A DNA stretch of 64,000 nt from Nautilus pompilius (Eukaryota; Mollusca; Cephalopoda; Nautilida; Nautilidae). Both the position numbers and the translations under genes were made by a program. The number at the start of each line of letters is the position of its first letter. Positions within the stretch are counted from its first letter, which is position 1. Below the pieces are notes generated by a model. The model searched no databases. It saw nothing but the letters and a program-made list of their open reading frames with translations, and was not told the DNA's origin. Shown here in pieces: positions 39,313 through 51,029 of this stretch. The stretch covers positions 956,501 to 1,020,500 of the forward strand of contig JACATO010000968.1 of assembly GCA_018389105.1 (NCBI GenBank). Reading direction: 5' to 3'.

Positions 39313-39640
39313 GGCAGTGTTGTATAGCAAGGTAGATGGTGGCCCAGGGGCTTGACTACTGGACTGCCAATGCTGAGGACCTGAGTTTGAATCCAAATTT
39401 GGACACCTTTGGATGATTTTTTTCAACAGCCAACTGCATTGGTTCTCTGCCATGTCTGGACTGCCAATGCTGAGGACCTGAGTTTGAATCCAAATTTGGA
39501 CACCTTTGGATGATTTTTTTCAACAGCCAACTGCATTGGTTCTCTGCCATGTCTAAAACTGAAGGATTCTAGTAGGGACCTGTGTTTGGTAGCAAAATGT
39601 GCTGGCAATACTTAACATCTAAATCACTTTATTGAAGGAC
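39313..39640 (+). mobile_element. tRNA-derived SINE with duplicated box B
   Basis: The head has a box A-like TGGCCCAGGGG at 39,340-39,350 and a box B-like GAGTTTGAATCC at 39,383-39,394. From GACTACTGGACTGCC through the B box it closely matches the head of the SINE at 7.3 kb, so both come from the same tRNA-related family. A 97-base segment containing the B box, but not the A box, is present twice in tandem (39,361-39,457 and 39,458-39,554) with no difference that I can see. The 3' end near 39,640 is a guess because no tail or target duplication is clear. Minus-strand open frames here are shadows of the duplication. Confidence 0.7.
39361..39554. repeat. Perfect tandem duplication, 2 x 97 bp
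   Basis: The copies at 39,361-39,457 and 39,458-39,554 appear identical. Perfect identity within an old-looking SINE suggests a recent slippage or unequal-exchange event in this lineage, or an assembly artefact. Confidence 0.93.
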
Positions 39641-41799
39641 CTGGTTGTCATGTCTCTTCATGTTTGCGACAATCATATTGATTTATGCAACTTACAGAGT
39701 GTATGACATCATGCAAGACAAGACTATGAAGAAAGAACTAACTTGAATGCTCAACTCTAAAGCTTACATTAGGCAAAAGCACTACTTTTATAACTGGAAA
39801 ATTCCTTTGTTGTCGTTTTATCAGTAACATAAAGTACAAAATCACATTGACATTTAATTTTCATTTAGAGTTTGAATTGCTGAAACGAATGAAACCAGTT
39901 CTTTCATTTGATAGAGCAGAGCCCATTAGAGTTCTTGAGATTGGTGACTTAAATCTAATTCCTAATAACTGCATAGAATATGATTTCTTTTTCTTTTTTT
40001 CCCTATTACTATTTACTTGAGAGAGAGAGAGAGAGCTCTCTAAAAATAAAAGTAAAATCATGATGATTAGTGAAGAAATGCTCAGTTTGCCATTATAAAT
40101 TTTTTTTTTTAAATGAATCACTGAAAAAATGTGAAGGGTCACATATAACTGCCTCTGTTTGCTCCCCACCTTTTCTGTCTATACCTTTGTTTGTTTTTTT
40201 TCATTCATTTATCTACTATATATTTCTTTTTTTAAAGCTTTTAATTTCTCTGTTTTTTTCTTATTGAATTAACTTTTAGTTTTGGCAAATAAACACCAAT
40301 TGAAAATCAAATATCAAATGAATTTTTACCTTTTTTTTAAGCCATGCTTCATTACAATGTTCACTTATTAGCTGCTCCTTGGAAACAATTGTTCTAATTC
40401 ATTCCAGCCATCCTGCAAGACTATTTACATCCTTTCATCTCCTTTAGTCATCATTCAATTCTAGTAGGTTTGTTCGTCTTCTTTAGTTTGCATTAATATT
40501 TTATTTATTACTTACTGGTTTAGAGAAGGGATCCAGGGGAAGTTACTGATTGAAAAATTAGTGTATTATATTTACATAAGTAAATAAAGAAGAAGCAGTT
40601 TTCTTTTTCTGTGTTTAGTGTAGTCACAGGGGATCCAAGTGTAAAAGACTAATCCTTCAAAAACAGACACTTTGCTGGTGTTTTGCAATCAAACCCCTGA
40701 ATTCAATATAGACAACAATATTTCACATCTGTGTTAAGAATTTGAAATATTGTTGTTTATTTAAATTTATTTCATAACTTTTCATAAAATGGCAGCAATC
40801 TGTGTGTCTCATGATTAAAGCTAACCCTATATTCCTTTTTATTAACAAGATAAACAACTTAGGCAAATCTTTATTCCAAAAGGGAAAAATAGGGGTTAAT
40901 GCATAACTGAAATTTACCTTAATTTTTTTGCATGATTAATAATGGTGATAATTGTAGTTGCTTTGTTGTTTAAATATTATAATATGGAAAGAAAGATAAT
41001 TTTGAGATTTTTTTTTTGTGGATTTTAATAAGAGAAAATCAACAAAGGGAGAGAGGGTATTGTTTCTTTTGTAAAAACACTGAAACAAAGAAGCTGGGGC
41101 TTGATATTAATTGTATGGTCTACTTTTATCTAGCCAAATAAAATAATTAAATATTTAAACAAAAGTAGCGAGGTAGCGTAAAACTGGTTACCAGAATGAA
41201 ACAAAATAATCATTTTTTTAAAAAAAGGCAGTAAAGTTCTTTATTTCCAAACTTTAACTTACTACTAATCCTTTTATGAAAATTTCAAATCTACCCCACC
41301 CCAAAAATTTTTTCAGTCCTCTCCCCTAACCTGAGCATAAATTATAAAAGCAGTAATCTTGGAAATATGAAATTTGTTTTTTTTTTTATGACAATTTTAT
41401 TATACACTATTTATTATTACATTATTATTTATCATTGCATTATTAAAAAACCAAAACTTCTCCAAGATTTCACTTTCGTAACTCATATCCCTTTCATTGA
41501 GCCTAAACTTGTAGTTAAACTGGAAGTCTCAGTCTCCTCGGCATGTTGGATGTGGTTGCTTTGATCAGCGTAAGTCTTAGAAATCCGGAACCAGTGAAGA
41601 AAGATAAAGTCTCAGGTCTGGTTTGGCATTGAGCCTGCTTCTGTATTTGTTTTTAAGATGTGCTTATGAGGAAAATGCTTTCTTTAATATGTTATTGAAA
41701 ATGATGACAAAACCGCAATAGTTTTTTCCTACTAGCAAAGGGCACCTGTTTCTCAAACTCAGCCAATAAGCATAAGATTATATTTTTCTATGAACAATG
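39641..41799. other. AT-rich non-coding stretch
   Basis: A short GA array at 40,019-40,034 and many T runs. No gene or transposon recognised; the open frames near 40,000 cross homopolymers. Confidence 0.5.
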
Positions 41800-42700
41800 T
41801 AAAATTCAACGCGATATGTCATATAACAGGAATTTCAAGATGCACCATTTAGGACATTATCAAGAAATTTAAAGATACCGGTTTGGATTCTGATTGGAAA
41901 AGGTCTGGACAATCCAAAAAAAAGCTATCTAGAAAACAGATGAACAGTACCTGAAGATAACTTCTTTGAGTGATAGAAGCATCCAATCCAGCAAGGAGAT
42001 AGTGCAAGATCTGGCACAATCCTCAGAGGTTCAGGTTTATGATTCTATAGTACAAAGATCTTTGAAATACAGTGGACTTAAGGATGGATGGCAATGAAGA
42101 AACCCTTTTAACATAAAGAGAATAAGTGTAAGCAACTAAAATATGCCTCTCACCACAGAAACTGGACTAGAGAACTATAGAACAAAATCCTTTGGTCAGA
42201 TAAATCAAAGTTTGAAATTTTGGGGTTTCTGAGTAAAAGTAGGTTGTAAGGAGAAAAATTGAAGAGAATAAGGAAGTGAGTCTGCAGTCGGCCATGGGTG
42301 TTGGAGATTTAGTAAGAATAGAGGTAAATATGAATACAGGCAGATGCAAGTAGATTTTTATTCATCATGCTATTCCTTCAGCATTTAGTTGTATTAATAT
42401 TTAAACATGAAAACAATCTAAAACATACTCTGTCAATGTTTTCAAAACATACTACAATCTTGAAAAGAGAGTGGAGAGCAAGATTTATTGGAGTGGCTCC
42501 ACAAAGCCCTGACTTTAATATTATTGAACATGTTTAAGACAAAACTACTTGAACAGAATAATAATGAACAACAACTAAAAACCAAGGATTAACTCTAGGC
42601 AGTGCTTCTGGATGCATGGAACATTCCAGCTAATATTATTTCGAAATTACAAGAGTCTTCCAAGACGTATTTGGACAATCATGAAAGAAAAGATGGACAT
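41800..42700 (+). pseudogene. Second Tc1-like transposase fossil
   Basis: Plus-strand frames show the N-terminal pattern IIKKFKDTGLDSDWKRSGQSKK near 41,850-41,920, the first catalytic block ILWSDKSKFEI with Asp at 42,199-42,201, a degraded second block (HENNLKHT at about 42,406, where QDNDPKHT is usual, so the second Asp reads as Glu), and the third block PQSPDFNIIEHV with Glu at 42,526-42,528. A C-terminal part close to the Tc1 consensus (DAWNIP, then KLQES) ends near 42,680. Stops and indels are frequent. It is more decayed than, and clearly different in sequence from, the element at 30.8 kb. Terminal repeats were not located; AGTAG-type sequence near 42,850 could be the right end but I found no left partner. 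Confidence 0.8.
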
Positions 42701-45081
42701 AATAAATATTTTTATATATATTTTTTCTATTTCACCATTTTTATCTCATCTACTGTGTAATATTCATTTAATAAATTATCTGTATTGTTGGTTTTATTTA
42801 TTTCTGGAGTTGAATTTATGAATTAAAATGTAGATTTCCTTAACTATTGCACAGTAGAGTGAATGTGTGTGTGTCCGTCCCTATATTGTCCAGGTTAATT
42901 TTTTATTTAAACAATTAAAGGTAAACAAACTATTAAAACTTTTGTAAACTCCATGAAATGCCATTAATAATGATATTATAAAAAAGGGAACTTTAAATAC
43001 ATCCTTAACATTTTAAAATCGGTTTTGACAAACTCATTTATGTTGGATATGTAAAGGTCTGTTGGCCTGAAATGCTAGTAAATTGCTAAGATTTCACCAT
43101 CATGGGTCGCTAAAAATGATGGCAGGTGCATGCTGCAGTACCTGTAATGATTTGACATTTCTCTATTTGTGCAGATTTTTCATTGTAGAATTTTGGTTAT
43201 GATTAGTGTCTAACCTTATTTAAGAGAATGGTACTGACTGAATTCAGTATTTTTAAAGAATTTTACTCTGCAAATGTAAGAATTAAATTTTTTATTGTAT
43301 AATCATCAAGATGAGCAACTTAAGCTGATTTGTTTGCTAACTGATATCAAAGGTGTTTTTAAATGCGTAAGGTACTAATTAATATTCAGCTTGCTTAAAA
43401 TCATTTTTTTTTCCCTAATTAGTTGTGTTATGATTATCAAGGTTGTTTTGTATTAACAGATTTTTTTTCTGCCCATTATTTCCTTTGATAGCCAGGTGTG
43501 TTTAAACTCTTCTTTACTTTCACTTTTGCAAACAGTCCATATTCTAATCTTGTGATCACTCTTGCCACACAAGTTATAAAATCGAGATTTATTTAAATTA
43601 TTTTTCCACTTTTTTTTTCCTTTTATCTACCTTATACAAATTTATTTCTCTCAGTACTGATTATTGCTGGCATAGGCAACCTGGGAAAATCATTCTCTCC
43701 ATAGAGTTGCAATTTGAAAAGAAATGATATTACTTTCTTATAATGTCCTCTTAGCTATTAAATATCGTTTTACCCACCGCATAGTTATTTTATGGTTCAC
43801 CAGCACACTGCCTTGAACACTGTCATAAAACATCTCGTGTCTATTTGAATATCAATTCTTGATACTTAAACAGAATTGTTAAGCTCTCTCTTTGCTACTA
43901 ATGATTCATGTGTATTCTGGTGATATCCTTGAACAGGTTTTTATAGGCATTGATACACTTTTTAAAGGCGCAATTTGTAGACATTGCCAATGTCAGTAAG
44001 CTAAGGCCTACATGACAGCAGCACTTTATTCAACAAAAGTTCTACTTTCAACGTGTTAATGCTGGGACTCTACAAAATACTGTTTTTTTTTTTAGACATA
44101 TATTTAGCTTTATTTAAAGCCGCTAACCAGAGAGAAAGAAAGAAACAACAAAGATCCATCATTTCTTGCTGCTAAGGAAAGTAACCAAGCATCCCCACAA
44201 TGCCATGATTTTCATTTATTAAAAACTTTATGTACTTTTTTTTTTAAAAGCTTTTTTGGTTTGTTGATTTGTTTTTTGTTGTTGTCTACTTATTAGTAAG
44301 TTTTTTTTTTCATTGCGCTTTTATTTCAAGGTGTCATTAAATTATGACTTACATAATACCCAATTTTTTTTGTTTTTTTTTTAACAGAGTTGTATTAGAG
44401 ACAGTGCAGTTAACAAGTAGATGGTGAAAATTCTTCTTAGACAGATTTTGTCTGTTCTCAATCAAAAAATGTAACTTACTGAAAGGGCAGCCTCAATTGT
44501 ATGTATTATTTAAAGACTGATAGCCTTTATTAAACACTAAGAGAGTAAAAGATGAGAATGAATTGGTTTAATAAAGGATATATATTAACTTAAGAGTCGA
44601 AGCAGGGCTTTTTTGGCCGATAATCTTGAATGCCATTCACACTAAATCTGGGTCCTGTTGGGGTTATATGATCCAGTGAAACCCATCATTGGAAATTATA
44701 AGGAGCTAGACAATCTTTGTTGAAAAACATACACATGCTATACATGTCCAATATGCCTGACCTTTTCCTTATTTTAAAACAAATTCATGCTGGTTTTGCA
44801 AGTAAAAATTAAAGCAGGGTTTTTGGATGAATAAATTCATCTATTTAAAAACTAGATGGATACTTTTCTGGTTCTTTTAGGTTAAAGATGGAGGGTTAGT
44901 GGTGCTGTGCTTATAGCGTAGAGAGTTTAGGCATTTCCCTTCATATTGGACATAGCAGAAGTAACTAATGCACCAACATTTCTGTGATTTTTCCTTGTCA
45001 ACATCAATCAGGGTTTGTTCCTGAGAAAGGCTGTTCTGATATAAGATGGTGTTGATTTTCAGATGTCTGCATTGGTTTGAG
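42701..45081. other. AT-rich non-coding stretch
   Basis: A short GT run at 42,865-42,874 and several T runs. No gene recognised. May include the unlocated right flank of the preceding Tc1 fossil. Confidence 0.5.
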
Positions 45082-45273
45082 CCAGTTGTAAACCTACCAC
45101 CCGTTGGTTGTTAGGCTGTGATGTAGTGAGCTAGTTGTAAACCTACCACCCATTGGTTGTTAGGCTGTGATGTAGTGAGCCAGTTGTAAACCTACCACCC
45201 GTTGGTTGTTAGGCTGTGATGTAGTGAGCTAGTTGTAAACCTACCACCTGTTGGTTGTTACACTGTGATGTAG
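45082..45273. repeat. Minisatellite, about 3.9 copies of a 49-bp unit
   Basis: Copies start at 45,082, 45,131, 45,180 and 45,229, exactly 49 bases apart. Copies 1 and 3 appear identical; copies 2 and 4 share a C-to-T change at unit position 2. The last copy is truncated and more diverged, running into a T run. The A-B-A-B pattern points to a 98-bp dimer duplicated once. Confidence 0.95.
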
Positions 45274-45933
45274 GTTTTTTTTTTTCTTTTTATGAACCCT
45301 TTATTGCACTTGTTTACGAAACTACTTTCCTCACTGCTAAGCGGAAGCAGGTTACGGGTTCTAAATCAGGTCAGACCACTTGTGCAATCTCTGCCCCATC
45401 CCAACTGCCTCCAACTGAAAGATGTTTCATTACACATTAGCATCACCGCTCTTTAAAACAGCTCTCGAGATGAGACTAAACCTGATGATGGTGACTGGGA
45501 AAGAATCTGAAATGTGGGTTTATTAGTTTGTTCTGTTACACTGATTCATTTACATCTTTGCAAAAATAACAAAATGGGGAGATTTAAATAGACCGAAAGA
45601 TAAAATATAATGTTACTGTGTTCCTTTCTTTGTTTCCAGTCTTATTACATTTTTTTAAAAATAATTAATAAGATAAATATGGAAAACTATAGCACAGATT
45701 CAAAAACCATATACTTAGGGGTTTTTTTAAAATTGTATCTCAGTGGTATAATTTTATAGAATTTGGAAGCACTCCATTATTTTATTGTGCATAGTAATCA
45801 ACATTAGCTGGATCTGACATCACTAAATGGCACAGTAACTGCAGTAGGCATGAACAATATTCTGGAGACCGAGAATTATGAAAATGAAAGGCTTTTAAAC
45901 AAAAACAAGTCAAAAAGAGAAACTGTAGGACCA

Positions 45934-45957
45934 GGTGTGTGTGTGTGTGTGTGTGTG
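45934..45957. repeat. (TG)n microsatellite
   Basis: About 12 TG units. Confidence 0.9.
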
Positions 45958-47708
45958 CATGTGTGGAGGGGTGATATTTCTTCCCACATCTGCTGTTAGA
46001 AAGTTTTAATTGTTGTTAACTAATATTTTTTAAAGCCAATAAATAAATTAAGGTATACAGATCTCTCTGAAGTATTTTACATGTTCAGCAATCAATCTCG
46101 TGGGATCATTGTTTTCTTCTGCAGTTTAATGAAATTTAAAAAAAAAAAAAACAGGTATTATTTTAGTTTAGTAATAGGTATTTCAGTGATGAGATCAAAA
46201 TAATTAATATTTATCATGGAACTTTTCTGTACTTTTTTTCTAAGTGCGTGGTTTGACCTCATTGCATCCCATTTAGAAGTCTTAAACTTTAAACACAGAA
46301 ACCCCTGGAGCACAACTACCATCTATCTTCTCTTTTTTCCCTGATGGCATCAGCTTCTCAGCTCTGGCTGCTGGATGCACAAAACTCACCAATTTTGTTG
46401 TCTGAGATGGAAAATTAGCATGCAACGGTACCAGTTCAGAGGGTATCCCCCCCATTAATATGTTGATTTGTATCGCGAATATTGGTGATAGTAATTGCCA
46501 AAAATGGTTCCCTCTAAAACTGGGAGCTTTGTACAGTGTGTAAGTAAATGTCTAAAAAATGTTGGAGGTTTTCAGTTTTTTCTCTCTCTTAAAATTAATG
46601 TGTGGCCCACATTATTCTTAGTGGGAGGTTGGTAATATAAGTATTTATGCAGTAATACTATTACTGAGCTGATTAACTTTCAAGGATTTCTCCAAACCAG
46701 CATGACACATTGTACCAATCCTGACAAGATGATCCCACCTGGTTTTGTGGAAGCTTCTGAATAACTCACTAGACTGTTGTGTATAATTGTGCTGGTTTGT
46801 CAGCATGATTAGACATACTCAGACAGCTGTCCTTCACTTTAGTCTCTTGGTTTTTGTAAAGTAAGTTTGTTTTTTTTAAAAGTATTCAGAAATGGGTTAT
46901 GCAGAGCTTCTCGGTGATCTTCCATCTGAAAGAGCATGCAGTAACATCATGCCGTTCCACTATAAGTTATTAAATGAGAGTTTTATATATATAGCATGAT
47001 GGTGATAACTGTATCTTTATGAAGGTGGTGGTGTTGTTTGGTGGGATGTGGGCACATAGTGCAGAAGGTTCTCTTTGGACTTTACACCGCCTGAAAATGG
47101 ATGTGATGGATTTTGCTTCTTCTTCATCTTCTGGACCTGCATAGGGTTTCTCTGCTGTCAGGGATACCTTGGTTTTATATTAGATAAAGTATTGTTATTT
47201 GTAAGGGGAAAGAAAGAAAGCCGTTTGTGGATGACAGTTTACACGTTTTGGCTATTTATGTTTAGTCCACATCGAATTACGGAAACACTGAAGGGAACAA
47301 ACATTTTGGTATTTATTATTAACAAATACAAAGGAACAGATACGAATAGCTTTTTCTTGTCTGTGGTTAGTTGAGAAAAAAAAAATACAGCCACATTTTC
47401 AGTGCGAGCTGCATTCTATTTTGTTAAATTCCGGTCCTTTCTTGGACCCTTTCCACTTCACTGTGTTGTTATATATTTTGTTACTTTATTATTTTCAAAA
47501 ATTTTTTTTTTTTTGGAGTTCTTGTGGGTGGCTCTGTGGGGAGGGAGGGAGAGAAAAAGAAGCCACTAGATCCCAGCAAAAGCTTTGAATATTTAGTAGT
47601 TTTAGCCCTGCTAGTTCTTGTTTGCTTCATCAGTGTGCAGTAGCACAGCCAAGGATACATCAGCAGCCGACCTGTTAGGGAACTGACTCGGTACACAGCA
47701 TTCAGATG

Positions 47709-47736
47709 TAGTGTGTTTGTGTGTGTGTGTGTGTGT
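47709..47736. repeat. (TG)n microsatellite
   Basis: About 13 TG units with one T insertion near the left end. Confidence 0.9.
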
Positions 47737-48076
47737 CCCCTAATCGCTGACAGGGCAGTGGCTTCACAAGTCATGGTTAGCAGCCGCACTTCTGTCCTGA
47801 CTTGGGACCCAAACTCTGTTTAGCATCTTCCAGCCTCTGGTGCAGCTTCTTTTTTCTTTTCTTTTTTTTTTAATGCCTGTCTAGACTTTCCTGTTTTCTC
47901 AGCATTCTGGAGGGAGGGGTTCTTAGCCTCCAGTAATCAGAAGAGTTCCAGTAAGTTCTTTGTTATTCAGCCTGTTTGGGCATTATTATGCAGGCCATCG
48001 TGTCCGCTGTCATGCAATCTCCCTTCCATAGTTTATTTAGTGTTCCAGGTCCTGACAGCTTCCACCTGATGGGTTA

Positions 48077-48084
48077 CTCTGTAG
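48077..48084. repeat. Left 8-bp target-site duplication of hAT element
   Basis: CTCTGTAG, identical to the copy at 48,808-48,815. Confidence 0.9.
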
Positions 48085-48807
48085 CAGTGATGGAAGTGGG
48101 TTTTAGGAACTAGGGGTACGCTAAGGTCCGTGAGGCTGAGGTTGGGAAGGAAGAGGGGGTAGATGCTATAAGCCCCCCCCCCACCTTGAGAAATTTTTTG
48201 TAATATGGTAAATTCCAGGTCCATTTTGAGCCTATATGCCCTGGGTATGATGATTACACACACATTGTATCAGTAACTTGGTCAAATAAAGATGGGTATA
48301 ACAAATATATATTTTGGAAAAATTCATTTTTTTTTCAGATTATTCATAAATTTATTGAGAATAATAATAGTGTACAGTTTACAACTTTACAAATCTAGCT
48401 ATATGTTGTATATACGTTCGATGATCAGCCGATATATAAACGTAAGTACAATCCACATTTCTGAAATTTCTGCTTATTTACTAATGAACAAACACAACAG
48501 TTAAGTGAATTACCCTCCAGTTTACATCACAAAATGTTCCATAATGGTATATAATCTCCATTTTTTTCTGTCACCCCCTCTTTCTTTCTGCATGCTGTTT
48601 CTTCAGCACGCCTTCTGCCTCTAAGAAGCCATGTCCTCCCATATTCTTCGGGGGGGGTCTGAATTTTGACAGAGGAGGTCCCACCAACTTAATAAATAGA
48701 AGAGTTGAGAGATGGTCAGTTTGAAGTCTTGCACTTTGTGGTGACATGCAGAAAAACTGAAAAGTAGGGCAATGCCATCCTTTGTGTACCCCCCATTTCC
48801 ATCACTG
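48085..48807. mobile_element. Non-autonomous hAT-type DNA transposon with 8-bp target duplication
   Basis: The 723-base element starts CAGTGATGGAAGTGGG; the complement of its right end starts CAGTGATGGAAATGGG. A few bases further in, both ends carry a GGGGTAC word. The flanks are exactly duplicated: CTCTGTAG at 48,077-48,084 and again at 48,808-48,815. An 8-bp target duplication with CAGTG termini is diagnostic of the hAT superfamily. The interior (frames under 80 codons) shows no transposase, BED finger or dimerisation domain, so movement would have depended on a transposase supplied elsewhere. The perfect target duplication suggests the insertion is not very old. It contains a C9 run, a G8 run and AT-rich filler. 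Confidence 0.88.
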
Positions 48808-48815
48808 CTCTGTAG
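48808..48815. repeat. Right 8-bp target-site duplication of hAT element
   Basis: CTCTGTAG, identical to the copy at 48,077-48,084. Confidence 0.9.
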
Positions 48816-49995
48816 TTACAAGAACAACACGCACCTCTGTACACATTTTGCTTATTTATTTTAATTTAATTTTATTTTTATTTTTAAAACTTATTATTAT
48901 TATTGGTACATATATAAAATCAAGGTTGTCAATCCTAAAGCATGTTACTGAATAAGTTTAGCAAGTATTGACTTGGCCAAGAGCTTAGTACATTAAAAAG
49001 TTAATATAGAGATGCTACATACCAGGAAATGACAAGAACCGTTTTGATGTTGAACCGTGATCAGTCGCATTAGAGCGTACCCATGGGTGGTCTGCCTACT
49101 GGTGGAGTCCAACAACCAGATAAATGTCTACAAATATCAACATCTGTCTAAGTTTTTACAATCTAGTTTATAATGATAGATTTCAAGAAGCAGCGACTAT
49201 AAAAGAGGCAAGTTTACTCTATCAGGTGTCTAGCCATCTGCAACTTGATCTTTAATTTTTTTCCCCCCTCTCACCACCACACTTACACCACACAACACAA
49301 CAATTTCCCCTTCTCACATGGACTTTAGTTGGTTGGAACTAAAGTATTAAAAAAAAATAAAAAAGGGAACCTTTTAGAAAAGCTAACTGCTGGGTTTTGT
49401 GACTGCGTTAAGTAAATCTGATGAGGTTTCACAATATTTATGAAAATACTTTAGTTGTTTGTTTGGCAAAGGGTGTGGAAAGGTGATGCAAACGAGGAAA
49501 ATATCTGACAGTAAGAAAATAGGCAGGAACACCTGCAGCTCTGCCCCACCCTCTCTTTTTTTAGAAACAAAACCTTTTTTTTTTAAGTCTTGTAAAAACT
49601 TGTTACGTTTAATACAAAATGTGGTTACTAGTGATTATGTGTTAAAAATGCTGCTGTCAGAAACAGTCCTGGTTCATCTAAGCTGGTGGAGAACGCTGGT
49701 TTTTAATGGAAGTTTTGCTCTTTTAACATTGAGAAACTAACGAGGTAGTGGACATTTCTCTTTTCCAAGTACTGCTGCTGGAGCAAGATGGGGATTCAGT
49801 GTGTGGCACCTTGAATGGCTTCGGACATTTTAGAATGGAAGAAGCCTTTCGTTTGGTTTTGATTTTGTTTGGCAGGGGGAACATTAAAATACCAGTCCCA
49901 GTGGACCTTCCGATAGGTGCACACAAACTTTAAGAAAATATTCGTTTTTATATGGGTAAAATTTGAGAAATAATGAAGAATTAAACTTAAAAAAA
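48816..49995. other. AT-rich non-coding stretch
   Basis: No gene recognised; frames of 93 and 67 codons near 49,459-49,926 show no domain. Confidence 0.5.
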
Positions 49996-50048
49996 CAGAG
50001 AAGAGAGAGAGAGATGAAGACACACACACGAGAGAGAGAGACACACGC

Positions 50049-50079
<31 letters not shown>

Positions 50080-50425
50080 GAGAGAGAGACACAGGGAGAG
50101 AGAGAGACGGAGACACACATAGAGATATGGAGACACAGAGAGAGAGAGAAAGAGACGGAGACACAGAGAGAGAGAGAGAGAGACACAGGGAGAGAGAGAC
50201 GGAGACACACATAGAGATATGGAGACACAGAGAGAGAGAGAAAGAGAGACGGAGACACGAGAGAGAGAGAGAGAGAGAGATGGAGACACACACACAGAGA
50301 GAGAGAGACACACACAGAGAGAGAGAGAGAGAGGAGACAGAGGAGAAGAGAGAGAGAGAGAGAGAGACGGAGACACATAGAGATATGGAGACACGAGAGA
50401 GAGAGAAAGAGATGGAGACACACAC

Positions 50426-50457
<32 letters not shown>

Positions 50458-50704
50458 CACACAGAGAGAGAGAGAGAGACAGAGAGAAAAGAGAGAGATG
50501 GAGACACACACAGAGAGAGAGAGAGAGATGGAGACACAGAGAGAGAGAGAGAAAGAGATGGAGACACAGAGAGAGAGAGAGAGAGATGGAGACACAGAGA
50601 GAGTGAAAGAGAGAGAGAGAGACGGAGACACACACAGAGATATGGAGACACAGAGAGAGAGAGAGAAAGAGTGGAGACAGTGACACACACAGAGATGGAG
50701 ACAT

Positions 50705-50735
<31 letters not shown>

Positions 50736-51029
50736 CAGTGACACACAGAGATGGAGACACAGTGAGAGAGAGAGAAACAGACAGACACACACAGAGAGAA
50801 ACAGAGAGACACACACAGAGAGAGAGAGAGATGGAGACAGTGACACACAGAGATGGAGAGACAGTGAGAGAGAGAGAGAGATGGAGACAGTGACACACAG
50901 AGAGATGGAGACAGTGAGAGAGAGAGATGGAACACAGAGAGAGAGAGAGAGAGATACAGAGAGAGAGAGAGAGAGTGACAGACACACAGAGAGAGACGAC
51001 AGAGAGCGACACAGTGAGAGAGAGAGAAA
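49996..51029. repeat. GA-rich satellite with higher-order repeats
   Basis: About 1 kb of GA units with interspersed GGAGACACA, ATAGAGATATGG and GACAGTGACACA words. A longer module (GAGACACACATAGAGATATGG followed by ACACAGAGAG and AAAGAGA) recurs near 50,110, 50,200, 50,370 and 50,625, so the array grew by duplication of units larger than the dinucleotide. The plus strand has almost no T. Minus-strand open frames of 351-450 codons read only S, L, V, C, I and H from CT repeats and are artefacts of the array, not genes. Such mirror-symmetric purine tracts can form triplex DNA, and read assembly across them is unreliable. Confidence 0.95.

Larger units (their letters stand above)
45274..48076. 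other. Non-coding stretch
   Basis: TG arrays at 45,934-45,957 and 47,709-47,736, an A run near 46,139-46,152 and a less AT-rich unique block near 46,240-46,480. No gene recognised; frames of about 100 codons near 47,075 and 47,481 show no domain. Confidence 0.5.
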
